Positions 1 through 7,721 of a stretch of 22,149 nucleotides of DNA are shown here, one piece after another (within the stretch, counting starts at the first letter, position 1; each line of letters opens with the position of its first letter). The position numbers were made by a program, and so were the translations under genes. Under the pieces are notes generated by a model. That model had not been told where the DNA came from and did no database searches. It worked only from the letters and a program-made list of their open reading frames with translations. Source of the stretch: CALROG01 sp943369755 (GTDB taxonomy: Bacteria > Pseudomonadota > Gammaproteobacteria > Burkholderiales > Burkholderiaceae_C); the NCBI GenBank assembly GCA_943369755.1, contig CALROG020000050.1, positions 1 through 22,149 on the forward strand. Reading direction: 5' to 3'.

Positions 1-1218
1 CTGCTTTTGCACACCGTTGGCGATGGTCAGAATTGGCCAACCACTTTCCGTCTGCCAGTAGTTGTCGATGATGGGGACGCCCAAACCGTCAGAAATCCAG
101 CGGGCCGTCGGCTCGTCCAGCGGTTCACCCGCCAGGAACAGCGCGCGCAGGCTGGAGAGGTCGTACTTCTTGAGCAGCTCCGGGTCTTGCTTTTTGAGCA
201 CCCGCACGGCAGTGGGCGCGCTGAACATGACCGTAACCTTGTACTTCTCGACCAGGCTCCACCAAATGCCACCGTCAGGGCGGATCGGCAGACCCTCGTA
301 CATGAGCGTCGCCATCCCGGCGATCAGCGGGCCATAGATGATGTAGCTGTGGCCCACCACCCAACCGATGTCGCTGGTGCTGAAATAGGTCTCGCCCGCA
401 TTTCCACAGAAGATGTGCTTCATGCTTGCAGCCAGCGCCACCGCGTAGCCACCGGTGTCTCTTTGCACACCTTTGGGTCGGCCGGTAGTGCCGCTGGTGT
501 AGATGGTGTAGCTGATGTCGGTAGCGTCCAGCCATTCGCAGGGTACTACAACGCCAGCGAACTTCTCTCCCAGGCCGCGCCAGGAATGGTCGCGCCCGGC
601 CAGCATGTTCATCGGCGCGAGCCCGCGGTTGACCATGATCACAGACTCGGGCTTGTGGCTGGACAAGCGGATGGCCTCGTCCAGTAGTGGCTTGTACTCC
701 ACAACCTTGCCGCCGCGCGACCCCGCGTCGGCGCTGACGATGAGCTTGGGCGTTGCGTCCTCAATTCGGGAGGCCAGCGACACACTTGCGAAGCCGCCAA
801 AAACCACAGAGTGAATCGCACCAATCCGCGCACAGGCCAGCATCGCGAACGCCGCCTCGGCAATCATCGGCATGTAGATCAATACCCGGTCGCCCTTGCG
901 CACACCCAGACCCAACAGCATGGCGGCGGCGCGCTGCACCTCGCTGTGCAGCTCACGGAAGGTATAGGTTTTTTCCTGGCCGGTTTCTGTAGAAACGTAA
1001 ATCAGCGCGGGCTGGTCGGCGCGGTCTTTGAGGTGACGGTCCACCGCGTTGTGGCACAGGTTGGTGGTGCCCCCCTTGAACCAATGCGCGAAAGGCGGAT
1101 TGCTCCAGTCACACACTTTTTGAGGCGGTGTCTTCCAGTCGATCAGTTTGGCCTGCTCAGCCCAGAAAGCGTCAGGTTGTGCAAGCGATTGGTGGTGAAA
1201 GTCTTCAAACGTCGTCAT
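1..1218 (-). CDS. prpE: propionyl-CoA synthetase (propionate--CoA ligase), N-terminal 406 residues, cut by window edge
   Basis: Acyl-CoA synthetase of the ANL superfamily; PrpE activates propionate to propionyl-CoA through an acyl-adenylate, feeding the methylcitrate cycle. The frame runs open from an ATG at 1218 to base 1, exactly 406 codons; the family is about 630 residues, so the C-terminal domain lies outside the window. Seen: the acetyl-CoA-synthetase-type N-terminus (DAFWAEQAKLIDW), the AMP-binding P-loop TIYTSGTTGRPKG around residues 234-246, the block DIGWVVGHSYIIYGPL, and the adenylate motif NYWQTESGWP near the edge. The VGHSYIIYGPL block and short linker are PrpE-like rather than typical Acs. 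No strong Shine-Dalgarno precedes the ATG. An acetyl-CoA synthetase or another short-chain ligase is the main alternative. Confidence 0.88.
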   Translation of the reverse strand, partial: MTTFEDFHHQSLAQPDAFWAEQAKLIDWKTPPQKVCDWSNPPFAHWFKGGTTNLCHNAVDRHLKDRADQPALIYVSTETGQEKTYTFRELHSEVQRAAAMLLGLGVRKGDRVLIYMPMIAEAAFAMLACARIGAIHSVVFGGFASVSLASRIEDATPKLIVSADAGSRGGKVVEYKPLLDEAIRLSSHKPESVIMVNRGLAPMNMLAGRDHSWRGLGEKFAGVVVPCEWLDATDISYTIYTSGTTGRPKGVQRDTGGYAVALAASMKHIFCGNAGETYFSTSDIGWVVGHSYIIYGPLIAGMATLMYEGLPIRPDGGIWWSLVEKYKVTVMFSAPTAVRVLKKQDPELLKKYDLSSLRALFLAGEPLDEPTARWISDGLGVPIIDNYWQTESGWPILTIANGVQKQ

Positions 1219-1319
1219 ACCGAGTCTTTGTCTTGGAGGTCAATGATTTGAATTCATAATTATTCATGATGGGCTTTCGACAAACTGACGATAACCCGAG
1301 CTCCCCGCACCACAAGCCA

Positions 1320-1928
1320 CTACTTGATCAAGCTTTGCAACGCCTTGAATTCGAGGTGATCGGCCGTGCGCAACCACTCGAACATCACCATCTCGGTCGT
1401 GACCAACTCGGCACCGGCTCCGGCGAGCCGATCAAACGCCGCGTCGCGGTTGCGTTCGCTGCGCGAACTACAGGCGTCCGTCACAACCCACACCTCAAAC
1501 TCCTCGTCAAGCAAATCCAGTGCTGTCTGCAACAGACAAACATGGGCCTCGCAACCTGCGATCACAACCGTATTGCGCGCTGACTCCTGCGGCGACGCAG
1601 GCTTGTGCAAATGCTTGGGCAGACTTCGCGCGTTGCCCCCTTGTTGCGGGCGGACCGGCGGACGAAGCAGGTCGCCAAGCCCGTCGGCCACTGCGCTGAA
1701 ATGCATTTTGGCCAGGGTACGCTGGCACAAAGCCCGAATGTCAGCGGCGTTTTCACCAAGCCGCGACGGGTTTTGCTCAGTACCCCAGACCGGCACGTGC
1801 AGCAAAGAAGCGGCCCGCCCTAGCCGCACCGCGTTGGCCACAACCTGCGGCCCTTCGTGAATAACAGGCATCAAGCGACTTTGGTAATCCACCAGCACCA
1901 ATTGAGAGTCTTCAGCATCTAGCAGCAT
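1320..1928 (-). CDS. isochorismatase-family cysteine hydrolase
   Basis: Hydrolase of about 202 residues of the isochorismatase-like (nicotinamidase/YcaC/RutB-type) fold. The expected triad is visible: Asp14 in LVLVDYQ, Lys74 in LAKMHFSA and Cys131 in GCEAHVCLLQT, the last also holding the usual nucleophile-elbow context. The frame extends upstream to a TTG at 1943, but the ATG at 1928 is preceded by AGGA at 6-nt spacing, so I start there. It lies 101 nt upstream of prpE on the same strand and could be co-transcribed, but there is no overlap to prove it. The substrate (carbamoyl, amide or isochorismate-like) cannot be read from the sequence. Confidence 0.85.
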   Translation of the reverse strand: MLLDAEDSQLVLVDYQSRLMPVIHEGPQVVANAVRLGRAASLLHVPVWGTEQNPSRLGENAADIRALCQRTLAKMHFSAVADGLGDLLRPPVRPQQGGNARSLPKHLHKPASPQESARNTVVIAGCEAHVCLLQTALDLLDEEFEVWVVTDACSSRSERNRDAAFDRLAGAGAELVTTEMVMFEWLRTADHLEFKALQSLIK

Positions 1929-2080
1929 GTGTATTCCTTGCAATTTCCGATTATTTCCCAGTCAAGGCGATCAGCGCCACAACATTCGATTGAAGACAAG
2001 ACTCTTATTTATACAAATCAATAACTTAGAGCATAAATCTCACTTGACTTCTAGGATTTGGGCCAGTAACCTCCCCACCC
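1929..2080. promoter_or_regulatory. divergent intergenic region between the isochorismatase-like and NlpC/P60 genes
   Basis: 152 nt separating two divergent genes. Bases about 1980-2045 are clearly AT-rich against the GC-rich surroundings, as expected for promoters. On the plus strand TTGACT (2044-2049) is followed after 17 nt by TAACCT (2067-2072), a possible sigma-70 pair with a poor -10. If real, transcription would start almost at the ATG at 2081. No operator symmetry stands out. Confidence 0.35.
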
Positions 2081-2635
2081 ATGATCCGATGGTTGCTAAT
2101 TCTTCTACTCGCCGGTGCCACCGCGCAGGCCGCGCCCAGCGTGCCTGTGGAGGATGACATGGCGCTGTTTTTGTCCAACAAAGGACTGCTGCAGCGGCTG
2201 GACGAGGTTCGCAGCACGGTCTCAGATCGCGCTTCAGACTTGGTTGTTACTGCGATGGGTTTTTTGGGCGTACCGTACCGGCGCGGCGGCAACAGTGTTG
2301 AAACCGGGTTTGATTGCAGCGGCTTTGTTCGCGCCATGTATGAGCAAACCATCGGTTTGGTGCTGCCACGCCGCGCCAATGAACAAGCCGCCGCGACTCA
2401 GACCATCGATAAACAAGACCTGCAGCCGGGCGACTTGGTGTTCTTCAACACCATGAAACGGGCATTCAGCCATGTCGGTATCTACGTGGGCAACGGCAAG
2501 TTCATCCACTCTCCCAAGCCTGGTGCCGAAGTCCGGGTGGAAGACATGGGTGTCAACTACTGGGCACGTCGCTTTGACGGTGCCCGCCGCGTCTCCATGG
2601 CCGTGGTCGACGCGCCGCCCACGGCCCAGCGCTAG
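2081..2635 (+). CDS. secreted NlpC/P60 (C40) peptidoglycan endopeptidase
   Basis: Cell-wall hydrolase of 184 residues that would cleave D-gamma-glutamyl-diaminopimelate-type peptide links in the periplasm. A hydrophobic signal peptide covers about residues 1-18 (cleavage near AQA). The C40 domain fills the rest: Cys79 in FDCSGFVR, His131 in FSHVGIYVG and a third polar residue, His143, in KFIHSPKPG; the GVPYRRGG lead-in at 63-70 is typical. The start is chosen because it gives an intact signal peptide, although no Shine-Dalgarno is visible ahead of it (only CCTCCCCACCC). It converges with the Bug-protein gene, leaving 13 nt between stops. Spr/YdhO-like proteins are the nearest named relatives. 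Confidence 0.9.
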   Translation: MIRWLLILLLAGATAQAAPSVPVEDDMALFLSNKGLLQRLDEVRSTVSDRASDLVVTAMGFLGVPYRRGGNSVETGFDCSGFVRAMYEQTIGLVLPRRANEQAAATQTIDKQDLQPGDLVFFNTMKRAFSHVGIYVGNGKFIHSPKPGAEVRVEDMGVNYWARRFDGARRVSMAVVDAPPTAQR

Positions 2636-2648
2636 TTCCAAGCGAGTT

Positions 2649-3638
2649 TCAGTCGGCCTTCACGCCGGCGTCCTTGATCACCTTGGCCCATTTGGAGGTT
2701 TCGGCGGCTATAAAAGCGTCGAACTCTTCGGGTGTGCCGCCGGCGCCAAAGGTGCCCATGGCATCAAGCCTTGCCCGGGTCTCATCACTCTTGATAATCC
2801 GGCCCACTTCCTCTGACATCCGCTTGACGATGTCTCGTGGCGTACCTGCGGGAGCCAGCATGCCCGCCCAGGTACTGCCCATGAAGCCGGCAAAGCCTTG
2901 CTCGATGAAAGTGGCAACCTCCGGTGCTGCGGGCAAGCGCTTGTCGTGCGAAAGACCGATCAGGCGCACCTTGCCCTGTTTGCCCTGGTTAATCAAACCC
3001 ACGGCCGCATCAAAGAACAACTGAATCTGCCCGCCCATTAAATCCGTCAGCGCCGGCACCGCGCCACGATACGGAATGTGCACCATGAAGGTTTTGGTAA
3101 TGGCCTTAAACAGTTCAGTGGTCAGGTGCGCAGCCGAGCCATTGCCTGAAGAGCCGAAGCTGACTTTGCCCGGATTCGTTCGGGCGTAGTCCACCAGTTC
3201 CCTGGCGGTCTTGAATGGCGCGTTATTGTTTACCGCTGCCAGCAACGGTGAAATGCCCATAAGGGAAACGCCCACCAAATCCTTTTTCGGGTCATAGGGC
3301 AACTTGGGGTAAAGCGTGGAATTGGCCGCGTACGCCGCAATTACGACGCCGAAGGTGGTGCCGTCTGGCGCGGCCTTGGCCACCGCGTCCACACCAATGA
3401 TGCTGTTGGCCCCTGGCTTGTTGTCAATCGTCACCGTCTGGTTCAGGTTTTTCTGAAGGCCAATTTGAACAATGCGCGCCATCTGGTCAGTAAAGCCACC
3501 GGGCGTATAGGGCACCACGATTCGTATTGGACGATTCGGCCAGCCGCTTTGGGCCACAGACGGCAACCCGACCACCGCGGCGGCCACGCCCACCACAAGC
3601 TGGCGGCGACGGGCCTGGTTTGGGAGAGGCACTGCCAT
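2649..3638 (-). CDS. Bug-family tripartite tricarboxylate transporter (TctC-like) substrate-binding protein, copy 1
   Basis: Periplasmic binding protein of 329 residues. The N-terminus carries an arginine-rich, Tat-like or Sec signal (ARRRQLVVGVAAAVVGLPSVAQS) followed by the Bug signature WPNRPIRIVVPYTPGGFTDQMAR. Further family blocks are GANSIIGVDAVAKAAPDGTTF and the C-terminal GTPEEFDAFIAAETSKWAKVI. The open frame begins 25 codons earlier, but the ATG at 3638 has AAAGGA just upstream and starts the signal peptide, so I use it. No TctA/TctB membrane subunits lie nearby, which is common for Bug proteins in Burkholderiales. It is divergent from the molybdenum hydroxylase/sox operon across 188 nt, so it may deliver that operon's substrate (inference). 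The ligand is unknown, probably a carboxylate. Confidence 0.92.
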   Translation of the reverse strand: MAVPLPNQARRRQLVVGVAAAVVGLPSVAQSGWPNRPIRIVVPYTPGGFTDQMARIVQIGLQKNLNQTVTIDNKPGANSIIGVDAVAKAAPDGTTFGVVIAAYAANSTLYPKLPYDPKKDLVGVSLMGISPLLAAVNNNAPFKTARELVDYARTNPGKVSFGSSGNGSAAHLTTELFKAITKTFMVHIPYRGAVPALTDLMGGQIQLFFDAAVGLINQGKQGKVRLIGLSHDKRLPAAPEVATFIEQGFAGFMGSTWAGMLAPAGTPRDIVKRMSEEVGRIIKSDETRARLDAMGTFGAGGTPEEFDAFIAAETSKWAKVIKDAGVKAD

Positions 3639-3826
3639 GACAGATCCTTTAACGTTGTGTGACGCCTGATTCTGAGAGCCCGGGACGCTCAACGACACAG
3701 GGTTTGCCTCCATGGATGTCGCGCCGCAGACAGCGCGGGCGTCCCTGCACGCAACTAGGACATTGCCTGCGACTTAGCATGCCGTTGCGGCCGGATACCG
3801 CCGGTCACCCCACAAGGAACCAACAC
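3639..3826. promoter_or_regulatory. divergent intergenic region, Bug copy 1 / molybdenum hydroxylase-sox operon
   Basis: 188 nt that must hold the promoter of the Bug gene and that of the downstream six-gene operon. The plus-strand ribosome site AAGGA ends 10 nt before the ATG at 3827. I found no convincing -35/-10 pair or operator palindrome; the region is as GC-rich as the genes. Confidence 0.3.
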
Positions 3827-4330
3827 ATGGCCAAACTGAATATCAATGGCGTAGCCCGAGATTTCGACGCGGAGGCTGACACACCCTTGCTGTGGGTGCT
3901 AAGGGAGCAACTGGGCCTGACGGGCACCAAGTACGGCTGTGGGGTCGCTGCGTGCGGCGCTTGCACCGTGCACATCGACGGCGTGCCCACACGCAGTTGC
4001 GTCCGGCCGGTGTCCACAGTCGGGCCTAACGAGAAGGTGGTGACGATTGAAGGTTTGTCGCCCGATGGTTCTCACCCGGTACAAAAAGCCTGGGTTGCAC
4101 TGGACGTGCCGCAATGTGGCTACTGCCAGTGCGGCATGGTGATGACCGCCGCGGCCCTGCTTCGCGACAAGCCAAGGCCCACCGACAAGGACATTGACGA
4201 AGCCATCACCAACATTTGCCGCTGCGGAACCTACAACCGCATCCGCGCCGCAATCAAGGTGGTTGCGGCTGGCGGCAACACCAAAACCGCCGGACTGGCG
4301 ATTCAACATGCAGATGGGAGCACGACATGA
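3827..4330 (+). CDS. [2Fe-2S] subunit of a xanthine-dehydrogenase-family molybdenum hydroxylase (IorA/CoxS-type)
   Basis: Small electron-transfer subunit of 167 residues. The N-terminal plant-ferredoxin-like domain holds Cys38, Cys43, Cys46 and Cys58 (KYGCGVAACGAC...RSC). The C-terminal helical domain holds Cys97, Cys100, Cys131 and Cys133 (QCGYCQCGM ... NICRCGTY). Both cluster sites are complete. It has no signal peptide and would travel with the Tat-exported large subunit, as proposed for Ior-type enzymes. The ATG at 3827 is preceded by AAGGA; a longer open frame reaching upstream lacks homology. Its stop overlaps the next start by 4 nt (ATGA), so the two subunits are translationally coupled. 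The residues after about 147 form a short unconserved tail. The substrate cannot be assigned. Confidence 0.92.
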   Translation: MAKLNINGVARDFDAEADTPLLWVLREQLGLTGTKYGCGVAACGACTVHIDGVPTRSCVRPVSTVGPNEKVVTIEGLSPDGSHPVQKAWVALDVPQCGYCQCGMVMTAAALLRDKPRPTDKDIDEAITNICRCGTYNRIRAAIKVVAAGGNTKTAGLAIQHADGSTT

Positions 4331-6507
4331 ATGCTCCCATCGTTTCGCGCCGCGTGTTCGTTTCCGCTGCGGCGGCGGGTGGCCTCATGGTGGGCTTTCA
4401 CCTGCCGTTCGCAGGTGAAGCATTGGCGCAAACTGGCACCCCAGAATTAAATGCCTGGGTGGTGATCAAACCAGATGACACGGTAGTGATTCGCATCGCT
4501 CGTTCAGAAATGGGCCAAGGCACCCTGACCGGCCTCGCCCAGCTTGTCGCTGAGGAACTGGAATGCGACTGGGCCAAAGTTACAACCGAGTACCCGACGC
4601 CCGGACAAAACCTGGCACGCAACCGCGCCTGGGGCAATTTTTCCACCGGTGGCAGCCGGGGCATCCGGGAATCGCACGACTATGTCCGCAAGGGCGGCGC
4701 CACAGCACGCACGATGCTTATGCAAGCCGCAGCAGACGAATGGAAAGTGCCATTGGCTGAATGCCGCGCGGCCAACAGCGTGATTACCCACGCGTCAAGC
4801 GGGCGCAGAACGAGTTTTGGCAAGGTCGCGGCGGCAGCCGCCAAACTGACGCCACCGACCGACATTCAGCTTAAGGATCCAAAGGACTGGAAGCTCGTGG
4901 GCAAGCGCCTTGCCCGACTGGACACGGTGGACAAGGTCACCGGAAAGCAAAATTATGGCACCGACCTGAAACTGCCCGGCCTTCTTAACGCGGCCATCAA
5001 GGACTGCCCGGTGTTCGGCGGCAGGGTCAAGAGCTTCAATGCTGCGGCCATCGCCCAGCGTCCCGGCATCAAGAAGGTCGTACGGGTGGGTGACAGCGCT
5101 GTTGCCGTAGTTGCCGACACCTGGTGGCGTGCCAAGACCGCACTCGACGCCTTGCCCATCGAGTGGGACTTCGGCGAGCACGCCAAGGCCTCAAGCGTTG
5201 AGTTTGCGAAGGTGCTCAAGGCCGCGCTGGACGCGCCCGAGGCGGCCGTGGGCAATCAGAACGGGGACGTGAAGACAGCCCTTGCCGGCGCGGCTCGCAG
5301 GGTCGAAGCCGTGTATTCGTACCCGCACCAGAACCACGCCACGATGGAGCCTATGAACGCCACAGTGCGTTTCACGCCAGAGCGATGCGAGGTCTGGACG
5401 CCCACCCAAAACGGCGAGGCCGCGCTAGCCGCCGCCTCTGAAGCGTCGGGCCTGCCTGCCGCCAAATGCGAGGTCTACAAGCTGCACCTGGGTGGTGGCT
5501 TCGGCCGACGCGGGGCGGTGCACGACTGGGTACGCCAGGCAGTACTGATTGCCAAGGAAATGCCGGGTGTGCCCGTCAAGTTGCTCTGGAGCCGTGAAGA
5601 GGACATGTTGCATGGCCGCTACCACCCCGTCACGCAGTGCAAGCTGACAGCCGGGCTGGATGCACAGGGCAACATCACAGCACTGCACATGCGCATAGCA
5701 GGCCAGTCGATCCTGGCGGGAGTGTTTCCGCAGAACATTCGTAACGGGATCGATCCGGTGGTTTTTCAGGGCTTGAACGCCGGGGGGCCTGAGGCCGCCA
5801 TCGGCTACAGCTTTCCCCACTTGCTGGTGGACCATGCGATGCGTAATCCGCACGTGCCGCCGGGATTCTGGCGCGGGGTGAACCTCAATCAGAACGCGGT
5901 CTACCTTGAGTCATTTCTTGATGAAGTGGCCGCCGCCACCAGGCAGGACCCGTTGGCGCTGCGCCGCAAGCTTATGGAAAAACATCCCAAGCACCTGGCC
6001 GTGCTCAACGCCGTGGCGCAGCGCGTCAATTGGGGCTCGCCAGCGCCCGACGTGAATGGGCAAAAAGTGTTTCGAGGTCTGGCACAAACGCACGGCTTTG
6101 GCAGTTATGTGGCGGCCTGCGCGGAGGTGTCAGTGAACGCGGATGGGGAACTGACCATCCACCGCATCGTGGCAGCGACGGACCCGGGCTACGCGGTAAA
6201 CCCCCAGCAAATCGAGGCGCAAGTGGAAGGTTCTTTTGCCTACGGCCTCTCGGCGGCACTGTTCGGCGAATGCACGGTCAAGGACGGGCGAATCGAACAG
6301 GATAACTTTGGCAGCTACCCGGTGGTGATGATGCGCCACATGCCCAAAGTAGAGACCGTGCTGGTGCCCTCAGGCGGCTTTTGGGGCGGGGTGGGTGAAC
6401 CCACCATCGCGGTTGCGGCTCCGGCGGTGCTAAACGCAATCTTTGCTGCCACAGGCAAGCGCATTCGCGACCTTCCCATCAAGAACCAGAGCCTCAAGCG
6501 GGCCTGA
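4327..6507 (+). CDS. molybdopterin-binding large subunit, xanthine dehydrogenase / isoquinoline 1-oxidoreductase beta family
   Basis: Catalytic subunit of 726 residues with the two-part layout of IorB-type enzymes. The N-terminus is a Tat signal (SRRVFVSAAAAGG, cleavage near ALAQ at 35), so the mature enzyme should be periplasmic. Seen: the cofactor loop SEMGQGTLTGL at about 60-70, the molybdopterin-cytosine-dinucleotide glycine motif GGGFGRRG starting at residue 389, and GVGEP with Glu691 in the position of the catalytic base of the xanthine oxidase family. The FAD subunit found in many relatives is absent, which fits electron transfer to cytochromes. It couples upstream to the [2Fe-2S] gene by ATGA and downstream to soxX by TGATG. 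Family substrates are aldehydes and N-heterocycles; which one applies here is open. Confidence 0.92.
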   Translation: MNAPIVSRRVFVSAAAAGGLMVGFHLPFAGEALAQTGTPELNAWVVIKPDDTVVIRIARSEMGQGTLTGLAQLVAEELECDWAKVTTEYPTPGQNLARNRAWGNFSTGGSRGIRESHDYVRKGGATARTMLMQAAADEWKVPLAECRAANSVITHASSGRRTSFGKVAAAAAKLTPPTDIQLKDPKDWKLVGKRLARLDTVDKVTGKQNYGTDLKLPGLLNAAIKDCPVFGGRVKSFNAAAIAQRPGIKKVVRVGDSAVAVVADTWWRAKTALDALPIEWDFGEHAKASSVEFAKVLKAALDAPEAAVGNQNGDVKTALAGAARRVEAVYSYPHQNHATMEPMNATVRFTPERCEVWTPTQNGEAALAAASEASGLPAAKCEVYKLHLGGGFGRRGAVHDWVRQAVLIAKEMPGVPVKLLWSREEDMLHGRYHPVTQCKLTAGLDAQGNITALHMRIAGQSILAGVFPQNIRNGIDPVVFQGLNAGGPEAAIGYSFPHLLVDHAMRNPHVPPGFWRGVNLNQNAVYLESFLDEVAAATRQDPLALRRKLMEKHPKHLAVLNAVAQRVNWGSPAPDVNGQKVFRGLAQTHGFGSYVAACAEVSVNADGELTIHRIVAATDPGYAVNPQQIEAQVEGSFAYGLSAALFGECTVKDGRIEQDNFGSYPVVMMRHMPKVETVLVPSGGFWGGVGEPTIAVAAPAVLNAIFAATGKRIRDLPIKNQSLKRA

Positions 6508-6950
6508 TGTCGATTCGCCTGACTGCGTGCGCACTGGCACTGGTGGCCTTTTTGCCGGTGCAAGCGCAAGAGCTGGTTGCCTGGCGCGCGGTAGGCGACA
6601 CCATAGCGGTGCCTCTTACGGCCCAGCCAGGTGACCCTGCTCGCGGGCGCAGCGTGGTGGCCAACCGTCAGTTGAGCCTGTGTCTTCTGTGCCACAGCGG
6701 ACCGTTTCCCGAAGAACCATTTCAGGGCAACCTGGCACCCGCGCTGGACGGCGCAGGTACGCGTTGGTCAGAGGCGCAGTTGCGGTTGCGCGTGGTAGAC
6801 GCTCAGGCCGTCAACCCGTCATCGCTGATGCCGGCCTACTATCGTACGGACCGCTTGACGCAGGTCGCACGAGCCTGGCAAGGCAAGCCCATCCTTTCGG
6901 CACAGCAGATCGAAGACGTCGTGGCCTTCTTGGTGACGCTCAAGCCATGA
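6507..6950 (+). CDS. soxX: sulfur-oxidation c-type cytochrome SoxX
   Basis: Monoheme periplasmic cytochrome of 147 residues that pairs with SoxA to couple thiosulfate oxidatively to the SoxYZ carrier. Signal peptide about 1-20 (LPVQAQ). The heme site is CLLCH (Cys59, Cys62, His63) and Met108 in SSLMPAYYR is the likely sixth ligand. The blocks GTRWSEAQLRLRVVDAQ and GKPILSAQQIEDVVAFL are strongly SoxX-like and separate it from generic cytochromes c. Its ATG overlaps the molybdenum subunit stop (TGATG) and its stop overlaps soxY (ATGA). As the first cytochrome after a Mo hydroxylase without a FAD subunit, it is a plausible electron acceptor for that enzyme (inference). Confidence 0.92.
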   Translation: MSIRLTACALALVAFLPVQAQELVAWRAVGDTIAVPLTAQPGDPARGRSVVANRQLSLCLLCHSGPFPEEPFQGNLAPALDGAGTRWSEAQLRLRVVDAQAVNPSSLMPAYYRTDRLTQVARAWQGKPILSAQQIEDVVAFLVTLKP

Positions 6951-7399
6951 CCACCACCAGGCGCATCGCTCTTCACAGCGCAGCCGCTTTTGTTGGTTCA
7001 GCGTTGCTGCGCCCGGCACCCGCGCACGGTGAAGAACTGGCCGCTGCGGTACGTCAGTTTACAGGCGGGGCACAGGTGCGCACTGGCAAGGTGAACCTGG
7101 ATATTGCGCGGCTGGTCGACAACGGCAACACGGTTCCGTTAACTGTCACCGTTGACCATCCCATGCTGCCGACTGACCATGTCGCAGCAATCGTCGTGTT
7201 CAATGAGCGCAACCCGCAGCGCGAAGTGGCCAAATTCACCCTGGGGCCTCGCGCAGGCAAAGCGCAGGTAGCCACACGCATTCGGCTGGCAACCTCACAA
7301 AAGCTGGTGGCCGTAGCGCGCCTGTCGGATGGCAGCTTCTGGCAACAGTCTGTGGATGTGATCGTCACACTGGCCGCATGCATTGAAGGCGACACCTGA
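6947..7399 (+). CDS. soxY: sulfur-carrier protein SoxY, with an atypical C-terminus
   Basis: SoxY binds sulfur intermediates covalently on a C-terminal cysteine and works as a dimer with SoxZ. This 150-residue protein has a Tat-like signal (TTRRIALHSAAAF), usual for SoxY, then a beta-sandwich domain with the family block NGNTVPLTVTVDHPM at 59-73 and FNERNPQREVAKFTLGP. Instead of the classical terminal GGCGG arm, the protein ends TLAACIEGDT with a single cysteine, Cys145, five residues from the end. The carrier cysteine is thus kept but the glycine-rich swinging arm is altered. The gene overlaps soxX by 4 nt and stops 1 nt before soxZ. Confidence in SoxY is high from the domain and from the soxZ neighbour. 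Confidence 0.88.
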   Translation: MTTTRRIALHSAAAFVGSALLRPAPAHGEELAAAVRQFTGGAQVRTGKVNLDIARLVDNGNTVPLTVTVDHPMLPTDHVAAIVVFNERNPQREVAKFTLGPRAGKAQVATRIRLATSQKLVAVARLSDGSFWQQSVDVIVTLAACIEGDT

Positions 7400-7400
7400 C

Positions 7401-7721
7401 ATGGCCCGCACCCTGATCGACATGCCCCAGGCCGCGCGGCGCGGCGACGTGATAGAAATTCGGGTGACCATCGGCCACCCGATGGAAACCGGATACGGGT
7501 CAGGCGCGGACGGCACGCGCCTGCCACGCAACATCATTCAGAGATTCAGCTGCAAAATTGGCGACGAGTTAGTGTTTGCGGCGGAGCTGTTTCCAGCAAT
7601 CTCTGCCAATCCGTATCTGGCGTTCCATGCTGCGGTGTTTTCCAGCGCCACGGTCGAGCTTCGCTGGGAGGGCGACAACGGATTCGTGCACACCGAACGC
7701 AGGCCATTGACGGTGACATGA
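7401..7721 (+). CDS. soxZ: sulfur-oxidation carrier partner SoxZ
   Basis: A 106-residue immunoglobulin-like protein without a signal peptide, of normal SoxZ length; SoxZ is known to be co-exported with SoxY. Family blocks seen: GDVIEIRVTIGHPMETGY at 15-32, LPRNIIQRFSCKIGDELVF and the C-terminal NGFVHTERRPLTV. The open frame extends to a TTG at 7383, but the ATG at 7401, 1 nt after the soxY stop, gives the standard N-terminus. Its stop overlaps the soxA start (ATGA). Confidence 0.93.
   Translation: MARTLIDMPQAARRGDVIEIRVTIGHPMETGYGSGADGTRLPRNIIQRFSCKIGDELVFAAELFPAISANPYLAFHAAVFSSATVELRWEGDNGFVHTERRPLTVT

Noticed and set aside
7..687. Plus-strand open frame (226 codons) over prpE
   Set aside because: It is the antisense shadow of a clear acyl-CoA synthetase with P-loop and adenylate motifs.
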